Below, piece by piece: positions 7,773-15,325 of a DNA stretch of 16,520 nucleotides. The notes under the pieces are model-generated. The model was given only the letters and a program-made list of their open reading frames with translations. It searched no databases and had not been told where the DNA came from. The position numbers were made by a program, and so were the translations under genes. Position 1 is the first letter of the stretch, and the number at the start of each line of letters is the position of its first letter. The stretch is taken from positions 1 to 16,520 of the forward strand of contig CAMIVJ010000017.1 in assembly GCA_946401765.1 (NCBI GenBank), given 5' to 3'. Source of the stretch: an uncultured bacterium. GTDB lineage: Bacteria > Verrucomicrobiota > Kiritimatiellia > RFP12 > UBA1067.

Positions 7773-8623
7773 TCTACTGGGTTCCTTTCTTGTTCGGTTT
7801 CTTCAGATTCCTGCGGGGGCTCTTCGCCAGAAGCGGCGTCCGCACGTGGCTGCTCGGGATCGTTGTCGAGCAGCTCATCGTAGAAGATGGCGGTCGCCGT
7901 AGATGGATACGGCTCCAGGAAGAACTGGGCGATGCCGCCGATCTGGATCGCCAACTTCACGAGCACCACGAGCAGATACCATCCGATGAAGCTGATGGCA
8001 AGGCAGAAGAGCCGCCAGCGGTTGCCCTCCATGAGCCGCTTCGACTCGTCGATGCATCTGAGCGCCGTCCAGTCGGGATGGTCGATCTGCAGAAACGGCG
8101 CCATCGCATAGGAGTACGCCGCGCGAACGCCCGGCACGATCAGCAGCAGCAGCTGGAGGAACACGAACGTGTCGCGCCACAGGATGAGCGTGACCATGCG
8201 CCAGCCATTTCCCCATCCGCTGAATGCATGGGCCGTCTTTATTCCGCCTCGTGCTGCGGCAATCGCCATTGCGTTCCTGCTCCAGGTAGCGAAGCCTATC
8301 AGGTATAAGAACACCACCACCACGACAGCCGAGATGACCACAGAGCCGGCGATTATGCCGGGCTGAAGGTCTCCAATTCTATCGCCCAAGCTTGTCAGCA
8401 GGGCCATCGCGTCGTCCAACGACTCCCCGCAGCCTCCGGGATTCCCCTTCGCAGCCATGGCCGCCATGACCACCACGAACCCCACTACGACCATGATGCA
8501 CGGCAGCACCGCCAGCACGCCCACCGCAGTCAGAAGCAGCTGCGCCAGGAGGAAGGTGCCGTAGGTGTCTTTTTCACGCAACGCCTGCCAGGCGAGCGCC
8601 CTCGTCTCTTTTGCAATTCTCAT
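7769..8623 (-). CDS. DUF975-like integral membrane protein
   Basis: A 284-residue membrane protein with about five to six hydrophobic segments and a charged, Glu/Pro-rich tail (last 35 residues). The second half carries the features I associate with DUF975 proteins: a LIVPGVRAAYSYAMAPF segment, SKRLMEGNRWRLFCLAISF, GWYLLVV, and a late FLEPYPSTATAIFYDEL. Function of the family is not established. I chose the ATG at 8623 because GGAG lies 8 bases upstream, and the 24 residues encoded further upstream would sit inside pyrB and lack hydrophobic or family character. It starts 2 bases after the pyrB stop and ends in an ATGA overlap with the potD-like gene, so its synthesis is probably coupled to both; a link to polyamine uptake is only inferred. 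Confidence 0.8.
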   Translation of the reverse strand: MRIAKETRALAWQALREKDTYGTFLLAQLLLTAVGVLAVLPCIMVVVGFVVVMAAMAAKGNPGGCGESLDDAMALLTSLGDRIGDLQPGIIAGSVVISAVVVVVFLYLIGFATWSRNAMAIAAARGGIKTAHAFSGWGNGWRMVTLILWRDTFVFLQLLLLIVPGVRAAYSYAMAPFLQIDHPDWTALRCIDESKRLMEGNRWRLFCLAISFIGWYLLVVLVKLAIQIGGIAQFFLEPYPSTATAIFYDELLDNDPEQPRADAASGEEPPQESEETEQERNPVE

Positions 8624-8625
8624 GG

Positions 8626-9702
8626 CTATGCTCCAAAGCACATTATCTGCCTCTCGAACCCGAACGTCATCGCGATCAGAGCGGAGCGTATCCACATGCC
8701 GTTACGCATCTGACGCCAGTACATGGCGCGGGGATCATGGTCGCAGCAGACGGCGATCTCGTCGCGGCGCGGAAGCGGGTGCATGATGATGCCGTCCCTT
8801 GGAAGCAGCTTCAGCTCCTCCGCGCCGAACTTGAAGTGGCTCGTGTCGATCTTCGCGCTCTCGCCCTTCGACTGGTCCCACTCGTCCTGGATGCGCGTCA
8901 TGTACACGGCGTCGGAGAGCGTCACCGCCTCGCGCAGGTTCTGCGACACGGCGAACTCCACGCCCTTGGCGCGCAGGATCTCCAGCACGTCCTCCGGCAC
9001 CTGCAGCTGCGGCGGCGCCACGAACACCTGGCGGATGTTCTCGAAGTTGGTGAGAAGGTAGCTGAGCGAGCGCACGGTGCGCCCGCGCATGAGGTCGCCG
9101 CAGAACGTCACCGTGCGGTTCCTGAGGCCGCCCTTCGTCTCGAACGAGCGCAGGAGCGTGTAGATGTCGAGAAGCGCCTGCGTGGGATGCTGGTCCTTGC
9201 CCGAGCCGGCGTTGATGATCGGAATCGGACGCGACGAGTTGGAGAGCTCCCAGGCCATGTGCTCGGCGAGGCCCTTCTCCGGCGTGCGCATTATGATCAT
9301 GTCGAAGTACGACGAGAACGTGCGTATCGAATCCTCGTGCGACTCTCCCTTGAACTCGGAGGACGTCGCCGAATCGCGCACGCTTCCAGTCGTGAGCCCC
9401 AGTATCTGGCACGCCGCGAGATGCGAGAGGAACGTGCGCGAGCTCGGCTGCGAGAAGTAGAGCATCGCGCGCTTGTGCGGCAGAAGCGACTTCAGGTAGA
9501 GCGCGCCCTCCTTGCTCTTCGCCATGAAGCGGATGCGGTTCGCGAGCGCGGCGAGGCGCTCGAGCAGCGGCTTGTCGAACTGCTGCGCAAAGAGGGTGTG
9601 GTATGGGGTGGCCGGTATCTCGTAGTTCTCGAGATACGGCTTCTTCGCCTCGAGGGGCAGGGCCTCAAACTCCGGCCAGGCTATCTCTGTGAGCTTATGC
9701 AT
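8626..9702 (-). CDS. pyrB: Aspartate carbamoyltransferase catalytic chain
   Basis: A 358-residue enzyme that joins carbamoyl phosphate and L-aspartate to give N-carbamoyl-aspartate in pyrimidine synthesis. Visible active-site features are PSSRTFLS (carbamoyl-phosphate loop), SSEFKGES with the flexible-loop lysine, IIMRTP, DQHPTQALLD, GDLMRGRTVRSL, YMTRIQDEW with the aspartate-binding Arg and Gln, and HPLPRRDEI. The chain is about 45 residues longer than the E. coli catalytic chain, mostly at the N-terminus, and the loop reads SSRTF where E. coli has STRTR. No pyrI regulatory chain or pyrC is nearby. The ATG at 9702 follows GGAAGGA by about 8 bases; the frame is open far upstream, but that part overlaps the exchanger gene and is unrelated to the family. 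It follows the exchanger by 17 bases. Confidence 0.93.
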   Translation of the reverse strand: MHKLTEIAWPEFEALPLEAKKPYLENYEIPATPYHTLFAQQFDKPLLERLAALANRIRFMAKSKEGALYLKSLLPHKRAMLYFSQPSSRTFLSHLAACQILGLTTGSVRDSATSSEFKGESHEDSIRTFSSYFDMIIMRTPEKGLAEHMAWELSNSSRPIPIINAGSGKDQHPTQALLDIYTLLRSFETKGGLRNRTVTFCGDLMRGRTVRSLSYLLTNFENIRQVFVAPPQLQVPEDVLEILRAKGVEFAVSQNLREAVTLSDAVYMTRIQDEWDQSKGESAKIDTSHFKFGAEELKLLPRDGIIMHPLPRRDEIAVCCDHDPRAMYWRQMRNGMWIRSALIAMTFGFERQIMCFGA

Positions 9703-9719
9703 GTGCCGTCCTTCCTTTC

Positions 9720-10742
9720 CTAGAGCATGCCGGTTCCCCGCAGCCGCGTCTCCTGCGCGATCATGATCAGGACGTAGGCCACGAAAGAGAGTATCCACAG
9801 CGCGCCGGCCCGGCGGCCTATGCGCCCCGCCTCGCTCGGCCTGCGCCAGTTGAAGCCGAATATGAACACGAACGCCGTGACGCCGGCCATCATCGGAATG
9901 TCGCGCGAGACGATGTAGCGGCTGTACCCGCTGAACGGGGCGATTACTCCGGCCAGGCCCACGACGGCGAGCATGTTGAAGAGGTTGGAGCCCACGATGT
10001 TGCCGATCACGAACTCGTGCTCGCCCCTGCGGGCCGAGGCGACCGCGCTCGCGAGCTCGGGAAGAGAAGTTCCTGCCGCCACTATCGTCAGGCCGATTAT
10101 GAGATCGTCCACCTCCAGCACGTCGCGCGCGAAGTCCACGCATCCCCACACGAGCAGGTGAGACGACGCCACTAGCAGCGCCAGCCCGAAGACAAGCAAT
10201 GCGAAGTCGACAACGCGCAGTGGCGGACGCTCGACGCTCTTGACCTTCAGCGGCGAACCGCCCCCCTGCATCTTCTGGTCGTAGATGCAGTAGGCCGGCA
10301 TCACCAGCGCGAACAGCGCCAGCAAGACCACGCCGTTCGAGCGCTCGAACGCCATGTCCTTCACGAGCAGCAGCGAAAGCCCCGTGACCGCCATCAGCAG
10401 CGGCACGCCTATCTTGCATATAGACGGCTTCACCTTCAGCGGCCATATCACGGACGACACGCCGAGAATCAGCGCGATGTTGAATATGCACGATCCGTAC
10501 GCATTGCCGAGAGACAGGTTGGAGTGCTTCGCCATTCCGGAGAGAACCGACACCGCAAGCTCCGGCGCGCTCGTGCCGAAGCCTATCACCACCATGCCAA
10601 CGATCAGCGGCGACATTCCGACCGCGCGCGCAATGCGCGCCGCCGCCGAAATGAAGCGGTCGGCGCTCCAGCACAGCGCAGCGAGGCCTCCCACGATGAA
10701 GACCAGCGAAAGCACCAGAGGAATGTTACTGTTCAAGTCCAC
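9720..10742 (-). CDS. Sodium/calcium exchanger family protein (YrbG/CaCA type)
   Basis: A 340-residue protein of the Ca2+:cation antiporter family with about ten membrane segments in two inverted halves. Each half carries the ion-binding alpha repeat: GFGTSAPELAVS and GNAYGSCIFNI in the first, AAGTSLPELASA and GNIVGSNLFNM in the second. These hold the acidic residues that bind Ca2+/Na+. A hydrophilic loop near the middle separates the halves. Likely role: Na+-driven Ca2+ export across the inner membrane. Start is GTG at 10742, with AGGAG 5 bases before it; an ATG two bases upstream is out of frame and stops after three codons. This is the first gene after the candidate promoter at 10770-10798, and so probably the first gene of the long unit that continues into pyrB. 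Confidence 0.92.
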   Translation of the reverse strand: MDLNSNIPLVLSLVFIVGGLAALCWSADRFISAAARIARAVGMSPLIVGMVVIGFGTSAPELAVSVLSGMAKHSNLSLGNAYGSCIFNIALILGVSSVIWPLKVKPSICKIGVPLLMAVTGLSLLLVKDMAFERSNGVVLLALFALVMPAYCIYDQKMQGGGSPLKVKSVERPPLRVVDFALLVFGLALLVASSHLLVWGCVDFARDVLEVDDLIIGLTIVAAGTSLPELASAVASARRGEHEFVIGNIVGSNLFNMLAVVGLAGVIAPFSGYSRYIVSRDIPMMAGVTAFVFIFGFNWRRPSEAGRIGRRAGALWILSFVAYVLIMIAQETRLRGTGML

Positions 10743-10769
10743 ATTGGCTCCTAAATTGAATACGGCGAT

Positions 10770-10798
10770 ATTCTACCAAAAACTCCCGCATGGCACAA
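10770..10798 (-). promoter_or_regulatory. Candidate sigma-70 type promoter for the exchanger-pyrB unit
   Basis: On the minus strand, TTGTGC (10798-10793) is followed after exactly 17 bases by TAGAAT (10775-10770), close to TATAAT. The predicted transcript would start around 10763 and give a leader of about 20 bases before the GTG of the exchanger. It occupies the 60-base gap left after the sugar kinase stop. The -35 box is weak (three of six), so confidence is moderate. No convincing rho-independent terminator is seen in the same gap, so read-through from the upstream unit is possible. Confidence 0.5.
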
Positions 10799-10802
10799 CA
10801 CA

Positions 10803-12332
10803 TCACATTCCTGCCGCGAGATCCGCGTACACGCCCACGAGCGACTTATACGCCTTGGCAAGCAGCTTCGTGCGGCCGCGGTAGAACTCGACGCGCGAAG
10901 GGTCCGGGGCGATGGTCTCGGACGTCTTGAGAAGATCGTCCACAACGTCGAATCCCGGGAACATGCCGCACGCCACGCCGCCGATTATGGCGGCGCCCAT
11001 GGACGTCGCCTCGGCCGTGGACTGAAGCGTATGCACCGGGCAGCCGCATGCGTCCGCGAGGATCTGCCGCAGCACGCGGCTCTGCGCGCCTCCGCCGATG
11101 ATCCTGAGGCCGCCGTCGAACGACACGCCGCCGTTCCGGAAGATGTCCACGATGTACCCGAGGTTCATCGCCACCCCCTCCAGCACCGCGCGCAGCATGT
11201 CGGCGCGCTTCGTCGCGAGATTGAGCCCTATGAACGCGCCGCGCGCGTCCGGATTCCACCACGGCGTGCGCTCTCCCAGCATGTACGGCAGGAAGAGCAC
11301 GCCATTGGCGCCGGCTGGCGAGGAAGCGGCCTTCGCGTCGATCAGCGCATACTTCGAGCCTCCAGCGCGCGCCGCCTCGGCGGCCTCCTCGGCGCACAGC
11401 TGCTCGGCAAGCCACTTGAAGCTCGACCCGGCAGTCTGCATCGTGCCCGACGGATGCAGATATCCCGGCACGCAGTGCGCCCAGTTCATCGTGCGCATCT
11501 CAGGATCCACAACGGGATCCTTGACCGTGAGCGCAATCCAGCTCGAAGAGCCCATGCAGTTGTACGCCGAGCCTGGCCTCACGCATCCCACGCCCACGCC
11601 AGCCGCGCTTCCATCGCCGCCGCCAACCGCTACGGGCGTGCCTTCGAGAAGCCCTGTCGCGGCGGCCGCCTCGGAAGTGACGCCGCCGAGGATCGCCGTG
11701 GATGGCAGCGCCTCGGGAAAGAGGTCCTGCGGGATTCCGGCGCAGGCAAGGACCTCCTCCGACCACTTGAATGTGTTTATGTCGAACGCGTTCGTGCCGC
11801 TCGCGTCGGAGTAGTCGGTGGCCATGCGCCCCGTGAGGCGGCAGTTCACGTAGTCCTTCGCGCAGAGCGTCTTCGCCGTCTTCGCGAAAACATCTGGCTC
11901 GTTCGCGCGCAGCCACATGAGCTTCTCGAGGGAGTAGGAGGCGCTCACGCGGTGGCCGACGATGCGGTAGAAGTCGGCAAGTGACATCCGCGAAAGGATG
12001 GCGTCTGCCTCGGCAGTCGCGCGCTGGTCGCAGTAGAGCATGGACGGCCTGAGGGCGCGCCCTTCCGCGTCAACGGGCGTGCAGCCCATCATCTGCCCGC
12101 TCAGCGCCACCACCGCCACGTCGCGCGGATCCACGCGCGCGCGCGCCAGCAGCTCCCGCGTGGAGTCGCACACGGCCTTCCACCAGTCGTCTGGATTCTG
12201 CTCGGCCCAGCAGCCGTTGAAGAAGCGCGTGTCGTAGGCTGCGAGCACGCTTGCGCATGCCGTGCCGTCAGCCGCGTACAGAGTGGCCTTGTTGCCGCTC
12301 GTTCCAAGGTCATGCGCCAGGATGTAGTTCAT
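10803..12332 (-). CDS. FGGY-family sugar kinase, xylulokinase-like
   Basis: A 509-residue cytoplasmic carbohydrate kinase with both FGGY domains. The N-terminal phosphate loop HDLGTSGNKATL (7-18), GQMMG (79-83), the catalytic Asp240 in VGGGDGSAAGVGVG, LGERTPWWNPDARG, and the C-terminal ATP-site segment RIIGGGAQSRVLRQILAD are all present. Overall it is nearest to xylulokinases (about 485 residues in E. coli). However, E. coli XylB has Met-His at the sugar site and Asp-Asn at the catalytic site, where this protein has Met-Met (81-82) and Asp-Gly (240-241), so D-xylulose as substrate is uncertain. GGGAG lies 6 bases before the ATG. It follows the unknown exported protein gene by 30 bases and is probably the last gene of the unit that begins with the phosphoesterase. 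No xylose isomerase or sugar transporter is in the window. Confidence 0.88.
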   Translation of the reverse strand: MNYILAHDLGTSGNKATLYAADGTACASVLAAYDTRFFNGCWAEQNPDDWWKAVCDSTRELLARARVDPRDVAVVALSGQMMGCTPVDAEGRALRPSMLYCDQRATAEADAILSRMSLADFYRIVGHRVSASYSLEKLMWLRANEPDVFAKTAKTLCAKDYVNCRLTGRMATDYSDASGTNAFDINTFKWSEEVLACAGIPQDLFPEALPSTAILGGVTSEAAAATGLLEGTPVAVGGGDGSAAGVGVGCVRPGSAYNCMGSSSWIALTVKDPVVDPEMRTMNWAHCVPGYLHPSGTMQTAGSSFKWLAEQLCAEEAAEAARAGGSKYALIDAKAASSPAGANGVLFLPYMLGERTPWWNPDARGAFIGLNLATKRADMLRAVLEGVAMNLGYIVDIFRNGGVSFDGGLRIIGGGAQSRVLRQILADACGCPVHTLQSTAEATSMGAAIIGGVACGMFPGFDVVDDLLKTSETIAPDPSRVEFYRGRTKLLAKAYKSLVGVYADLAAGM

Positions 12333-12362
12333 GCTTTGCTCCCGCAGCAGTCAGCCGTCGTT

Positions 12363-13427
12363 TCAGTTTGCCGGCAGCCATTCGCCCTGCTCCATCAGGC
12401 CGCGTATGGTGTTGGGCTCGAGCGAGCTGTCGCTGAGGATCATGGCGTCCTGCCGGGAGTTTATCCACGAATTCTTGAAGAACGCGGAGCGCTCCACCTT
12501 CTGGCCAGGCTCGAACGGGTTGTCCACCGTCACCACGTCGCGTATCCCCTCGCTGCGCCACTTGCGCACGCGATCGAGTATTGCGGCAGTGTCGGCCTGC
12601 GTCTGGCGCCATATATCCCACCCCTCGTTGCGTCCCTGGATCGTGCCCCCCACGAGCGCCCTGAACGTGCTGTCGCGCCTATCCGCCCACGCGCGGTTCA
12701 CGAACGCCGAGGCGAACATGCGCCCTCCGTCGCGAAGCGCCTCGCCCATCTTCCCGGGCGGCGCGATCACCAGAATCGGCGACACTCGCACAAAGCTGCA
12801 CAACTTCGGAACTCTTGGATTCGGCACCGCGCTGATCGACACGGCAAACGACGTCACGTACTTCGCCTCGCAGCGCACGCCGCCGTACGTGCATTGGAAA
12901 GTGCCCTCGAACCCGAACGCGTTCACAGTGGAGAATGTGGTTCCGCGCTTGTAGGATGCGGCGAGCATCTTCGTGATCGGCGGCACATTCTGCGTGAAGC
13001 GCCCGCCTACGGCCGTGAACTCCGAAAGCCCCGGCTCCACGATGCCTCTGTTTATCTCAGCTGCAAGGTTCTGCGCCATGACGTTCGGGTTCTGGAACTC
13101 CGCAAGACGCTGCGGCGTGAGCACTTCGCTGGACATCGCCATGGGGCCGACGGTCTGCACCAGCAGATGCCTCTTCGGCGAAGAGAGTATGGTCGATGCA
13201 AGGAACTTGTTGTCGCCGCGCATGTTCCACACGATCATGCCCTTCCCCGTCCAGTCGGCGTCGAGGCGATAGCATATCGCAGGCAGCCCGAGAGCGGGGT
13301 CCCACATCACGAACATCTTCTTCCCGCCGGACTGCGACTCGGCGCCAGCCGTCAGCGACGCGGCGCAGAGAACGCCCGCAACCGCGACGCGCGCGGCGGA
13401 CATGCTGGAATTCAGTTGACTTGTCAT
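12363..13427 (-). CDS. Exported protein of unknown family
   Basis: A 354-residue protein that I do not recognise. It starts with a Sec-type signal peptide (hydrophobic 12-26, likely cleavage after TAGA at about 29), so it should be periplasmic or outside. The mature part looks like a soluble mixed alpha/beta protein with no transmembrane segment. It contains GLPAICYRLDADW near the start, an arginine/tryptophan-rich segment WADRRDSTFRALVGG (247-261), a WDIWRQTQ helix (270-277) and a C-terminal EQGEWLPAN. Four cysteines (54, 179, 186 and 210) follow the signal. ATG at 13427 has AGGAG 4 bases before it; an alternative ATG is at residue 9. It lies 10 bases after the phosphoesterase stop and 30 before the sugar kinase, so it is very likely co-expressed with both. 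An exported sugar- or phosphate-related role would be a guess from context. Confidence 0.75.
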   Translation of the reverse strand: MTSQLNSSMSAARVAVAGVLCAASLTAGAESQSGGKKMFVMWDPALGLPAICYRLDADWTGKGMIVWNMRGDNKFLASTILSSPKRHLLVQTVGPMAMSSEVLTPQRLAEFQNPNVMAQNLAAEINRGIVEPGLSEFTAVGGRFTQNVPPITKMLAASYKRGTTFSTVNAFGFEGTFQCTYGGVRCEAKYVTSFAVSISAVPNPRVPKLCSFVRVSPILVIAPPGKMGEALRDGGRMFASAFVNRAWADRRDSTFRALVGGTIQGRNEGWDIWRQTQADTAAILDRVRKWRSEGIRDVVTVDNPFEPGQKVERSAFFKNSWINSRQDAMILSDSSLEPNTIRGLMEQGEWLPAN

Positions 13428-13437
13428 AGGTCTCCTT

Positions 13438-15168
13438 TCAGCCGCGCAGAAGGCGGATTCCGGCCACGCGAAGGCTTGCGCCGGGAAGGTGGTTGTTGAA
13501 TGTGATGTTGCAGGAGGCGGGGAACGAGCCGTCCGCCGGAGTTGTGAACGTGAACACGTAGCGCAGCGTGCCGGGAGAGCCAGATGCCGTGAGGGCGCTG
13601 CTGGCCGATACGCTTCCGCCCGAGCGCGGGGCGAGGCGCACGCGCCAGCCGCACCAGTCGCCGTCCGGCAGGCAGCTGTCGAGGTCCAGCACGAGCTGGT
13701 GGCGCTTTCCGGGCACAAGATTCGCGAACGCATTCTCGGGGAGCCACAGCGTGCCCTGCCCGGTGGACGGCGCGAACCTGCCGCCTACGGTCTCCTCCAC
13801 CGCTTCATTGTATTCGGTGAAGCGAAGCTTGCGCGCGGGAGGCTCGATCTTCCACAGCTCTTCGGGGGCTGGCTCTCCAGGCATGGTCGCCGCCTGCGAA
13901 GCGATGTCCGCGCCGGCGCGGTAGAAGAAGTCGAGCGGACGCACCGACACGCGGTATTCGCCGCGCGGCGAGAAGAAGCCCGAGGCGAGAACGTGGCTGA
14001 TGACGCCTGTGCGGTCGGCCTTCGCCTTCCAGAATTCGCTGAACACGTCGTCCCGCGAGAAGGCCTCCCATTCGCCGAGCGCGTTTCTGCGCTCGCACTG
14101 GATGCGGTACATGAACGCCTGGGGCGTGGTGGCGTCGTCGAACTTCACCTCGAAGCCAGAGGCGACGGGCTTCACCTCCACCTTCGCGCCGTCATTGAAT
14201 GCCGGCAGTCTCTTCACGCGCGCGGCGGCGCGGGCGGGCGCGTAGGGTGCGGCGGAAGGATCGAACGGAAGAGGCACCACCCATGGAGGGGCGATCTCGG
14301 AGCCGTCGCGCACGTCGTGGCGATGGAAGACGAGACGGTCGGCAAAGACGTCCATCACAATCGCGCCGAAGTTGGGCTTCGCCTGGCGAGGCGGGGTTGA
14401 GCCGGACGCAAAGCCGCCCCAAGTCTGGAGGCAGCCGATGTTCACGGCCGTGAACTCGCCCTGCCATATCTGGCGCTCGTTCGCGAGCGAGCCGTGAACG
14501 TGCCCCGAAAGCGACACCACCTGCGGGAAGCGGTTGAGCATGCGGCGGCATCTCTCGCTGCCCCATTCGCGGCTGTGGAACGTGGTGCCGGCGGGCGGCA
14601 GGTGGTCACACACGAACACCGGCTTTCCGGGGTTGGCGGCACAAACGCGCTCGACGGTCTTCTCGTATTCCTCCCACGAGGGGAAACCCTTCATGCCTAC
14701 GTTCTGCGTGGCCACCACGAAAGGAAGGCCCTTCCACACGAAGTCGCAGAAAGGCGGATTGGGGGCCTCTAGCTGCTTGCGCACATTGGCGTATGCGGCC
14801 ACAGGATCCCATTTGCCGCCCAGCACCTTGTCATGGCTGATGAGGTCGTGCCAGGCGTACACGAAGACCTCCTTCGGACGCGACGTCGGGTCGGGAAAGA
14901 CCTCGTTGACGGTCTGCCTGTAGAAACGATAGCCCTGGGGATAGTGGCGGTCGGCGATGTCGCCGCAGTTGATCACCATCTCCGCACCCTTGGCCTTGAA
15001 GAGCGAAAGCGCGGCACGCACGCGGGAGCAGCTTTCAAGAGTCGTCTCAACATGGGTGTCGGTAATGAGTCCTATTCTGGCGATGCGTTCACCGCCGTCA
15101 CCCGCCACGCCGAAAAGCGGGCTTGTGCCGGCAGCCACCATGCCGCCAATGAACTCACGTCGTTTCAT
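13438..15168 (-). CDS. Tat-exported calcineurin-like metallophosphoesterase with C-terminal beta domains
   Basis: A 576-residue protein. The N-terminus MKRREFIGG followed by a hydrophobic stretch is a twin-arginine signal, so it is exported folded. Residues 30-275 carry the metallophosphoesterase motif set: Asp37 and His39 in TDTH, Asp70 and Asp73 in CGDIAD, AWHD (105-108) in the place usually held by GNHD/E, His189 in CDHLPP, and His223/His225 in SGHVHG. A two-metal phosphoester hydrolase is therefore likely. The substrate is unknown. Residues about 310-576 look like two beta-sandwich domains: a fibronectin/Ig-like part (about 315-430) and a final part possibly binding carbohydrate (about 440-576); these are judged by pattern only. 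AAGGAGAGG lies 6 bases before the ATG. It is the first gene of a three-gene unit from the promoter at 15213-15241. Confidence 0.88.
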   Translation of the reverse strand: MKRREFIGGMVAAGTSPLFGVAGDGGERIARIGLITDTHVETTLESCSRVRAALSLFKAKGAEMVINCGDIADRHYPQGYRFYRQTVNEVFPDPTSRPKEVFVYAWHDLISHDKVLGGKWDPVAAYANVRKQLEAPNPPFCDFVWKGLPFVVATQNVGMKGFPSWEEYEKTVERVCAANPGKPVFVCDHLPPAGTTFHSREWGSERCRRMLNRFPQVVSLSGHVHGSLANERQIWQGEFTAVNIGCLQTWGGFASGSTPPRQAKPNFGAIVMDVFADRLVFHRHDVRDGSEIAPPWVVPLPFDPSAAPYAPARAAARVKRLPAFNDGAKVEVKPVASGFEVKFDDATTPQAFMYRIQCERRNALGEWEAFSRDDVFSEFWKAKADRTGVISHVLASGFFSPRGEYRVSVRPLDFFYRAGADIASQAATMPGEPAPEELWKIEPPARKLRFTEYNEAVEETVGGRFAPSTGQGTLWLPENAFANLVPGKRHQLVLDLDSCLPDGDWCGWRVRLAPRSGGSVSASSALTASGSPGTLRYVFTFTTPADGSFPASCNITFNNHLPGASLRVAGIRLLRG

Positions 15169-15212
15169 TATATGCCTCTCCTTGCTCGTTGCCGTCTGAA
15201 AAACCGCACCAT

Positions 15213-15241
15213 ATCATACCATTGTGCTAAACGCGCGTCAA
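15213..15241 (-). promoter_or_regulatory. Predicted sigma-70 promoter for the phosphoesterase unit
   Basis: On the minus strand, TTGACG (15241-15236) is followed after exactly 17 bases by TATGAT (15218-15213). Each box matches consensus at five of six positions. The implied start point near 15206 gives a leader of about 38 bases with AAGGAGAGG before the ATG at 15168. The leader is too short for a riboswitch. Confidence 0.7.
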
Positions 15242-15260
15242 TAGAGAATCGCTATTTTGA
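15238..15260 (+). promoter_or_regulatory. Candidate operator: imperfect inverted repeat over the -35 box
   Basis: TCAATAG, seven bases, then CTATTTTGA. TCAA pairs with TTGA and TAG with CTA, with a two-base bulge; the inner AATAG/CTATT arms are perfect over five bases. It overlaps the -35 box of the phosphoesterase promoter and lies upstream of the divergent kinase promoter, where a regulator could affect both. A 9-base palindrome TTGAATCAA sits at 15275-15283. Short arms in AT-rich DNA can arise by chance, so this is weak. Confidence 0.25.
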
Positions 15261-15296
15261 GGAACTCCGGCATTTTGAATCAATGTAAATCCACTA

Positions 15297-15325
15297 TTGA
15301 AATGCAAGCTAGAAAATGATATAAT
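15297..15325 (+). promoter_or_regulatory. Predicted sigma-70 promoter for the sensor kinase gene
   Basis: TTGAAA (15297-15302), exactly 17 bases, then TATAAT (15320-15325). This is the closest match to consensus in the window. Transcription would begin near 15332, giving a leader of about 20 bases before the ATG at 15353. The promoter diverges from that of the phosphoesterase unit; the two -35 boxes are about 55 bases apart. Confidence 0.75.

Noticed and set aside
9703..10674. Long N-terminal extension of the pyrB frame
   Set aside because: It overlaps the well-supported exchanger gene and has compositionally odd sequence; the ATG at 9702 has a good ribosome binding site and the right family length.
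10743..10802. Rho-independent terminator after the sugar kinase gene
   Set aside because: A T-run is present, but no stable GC stem precedes it; the T-run falls within the spacer of the candidate promoter.
15169..15206. Riboswitch or structured leader before the phosphoesterase gene
   Set aside because: The predicted leader is only about 38 bases and shows no paired structure beyond the ribosome binding site.
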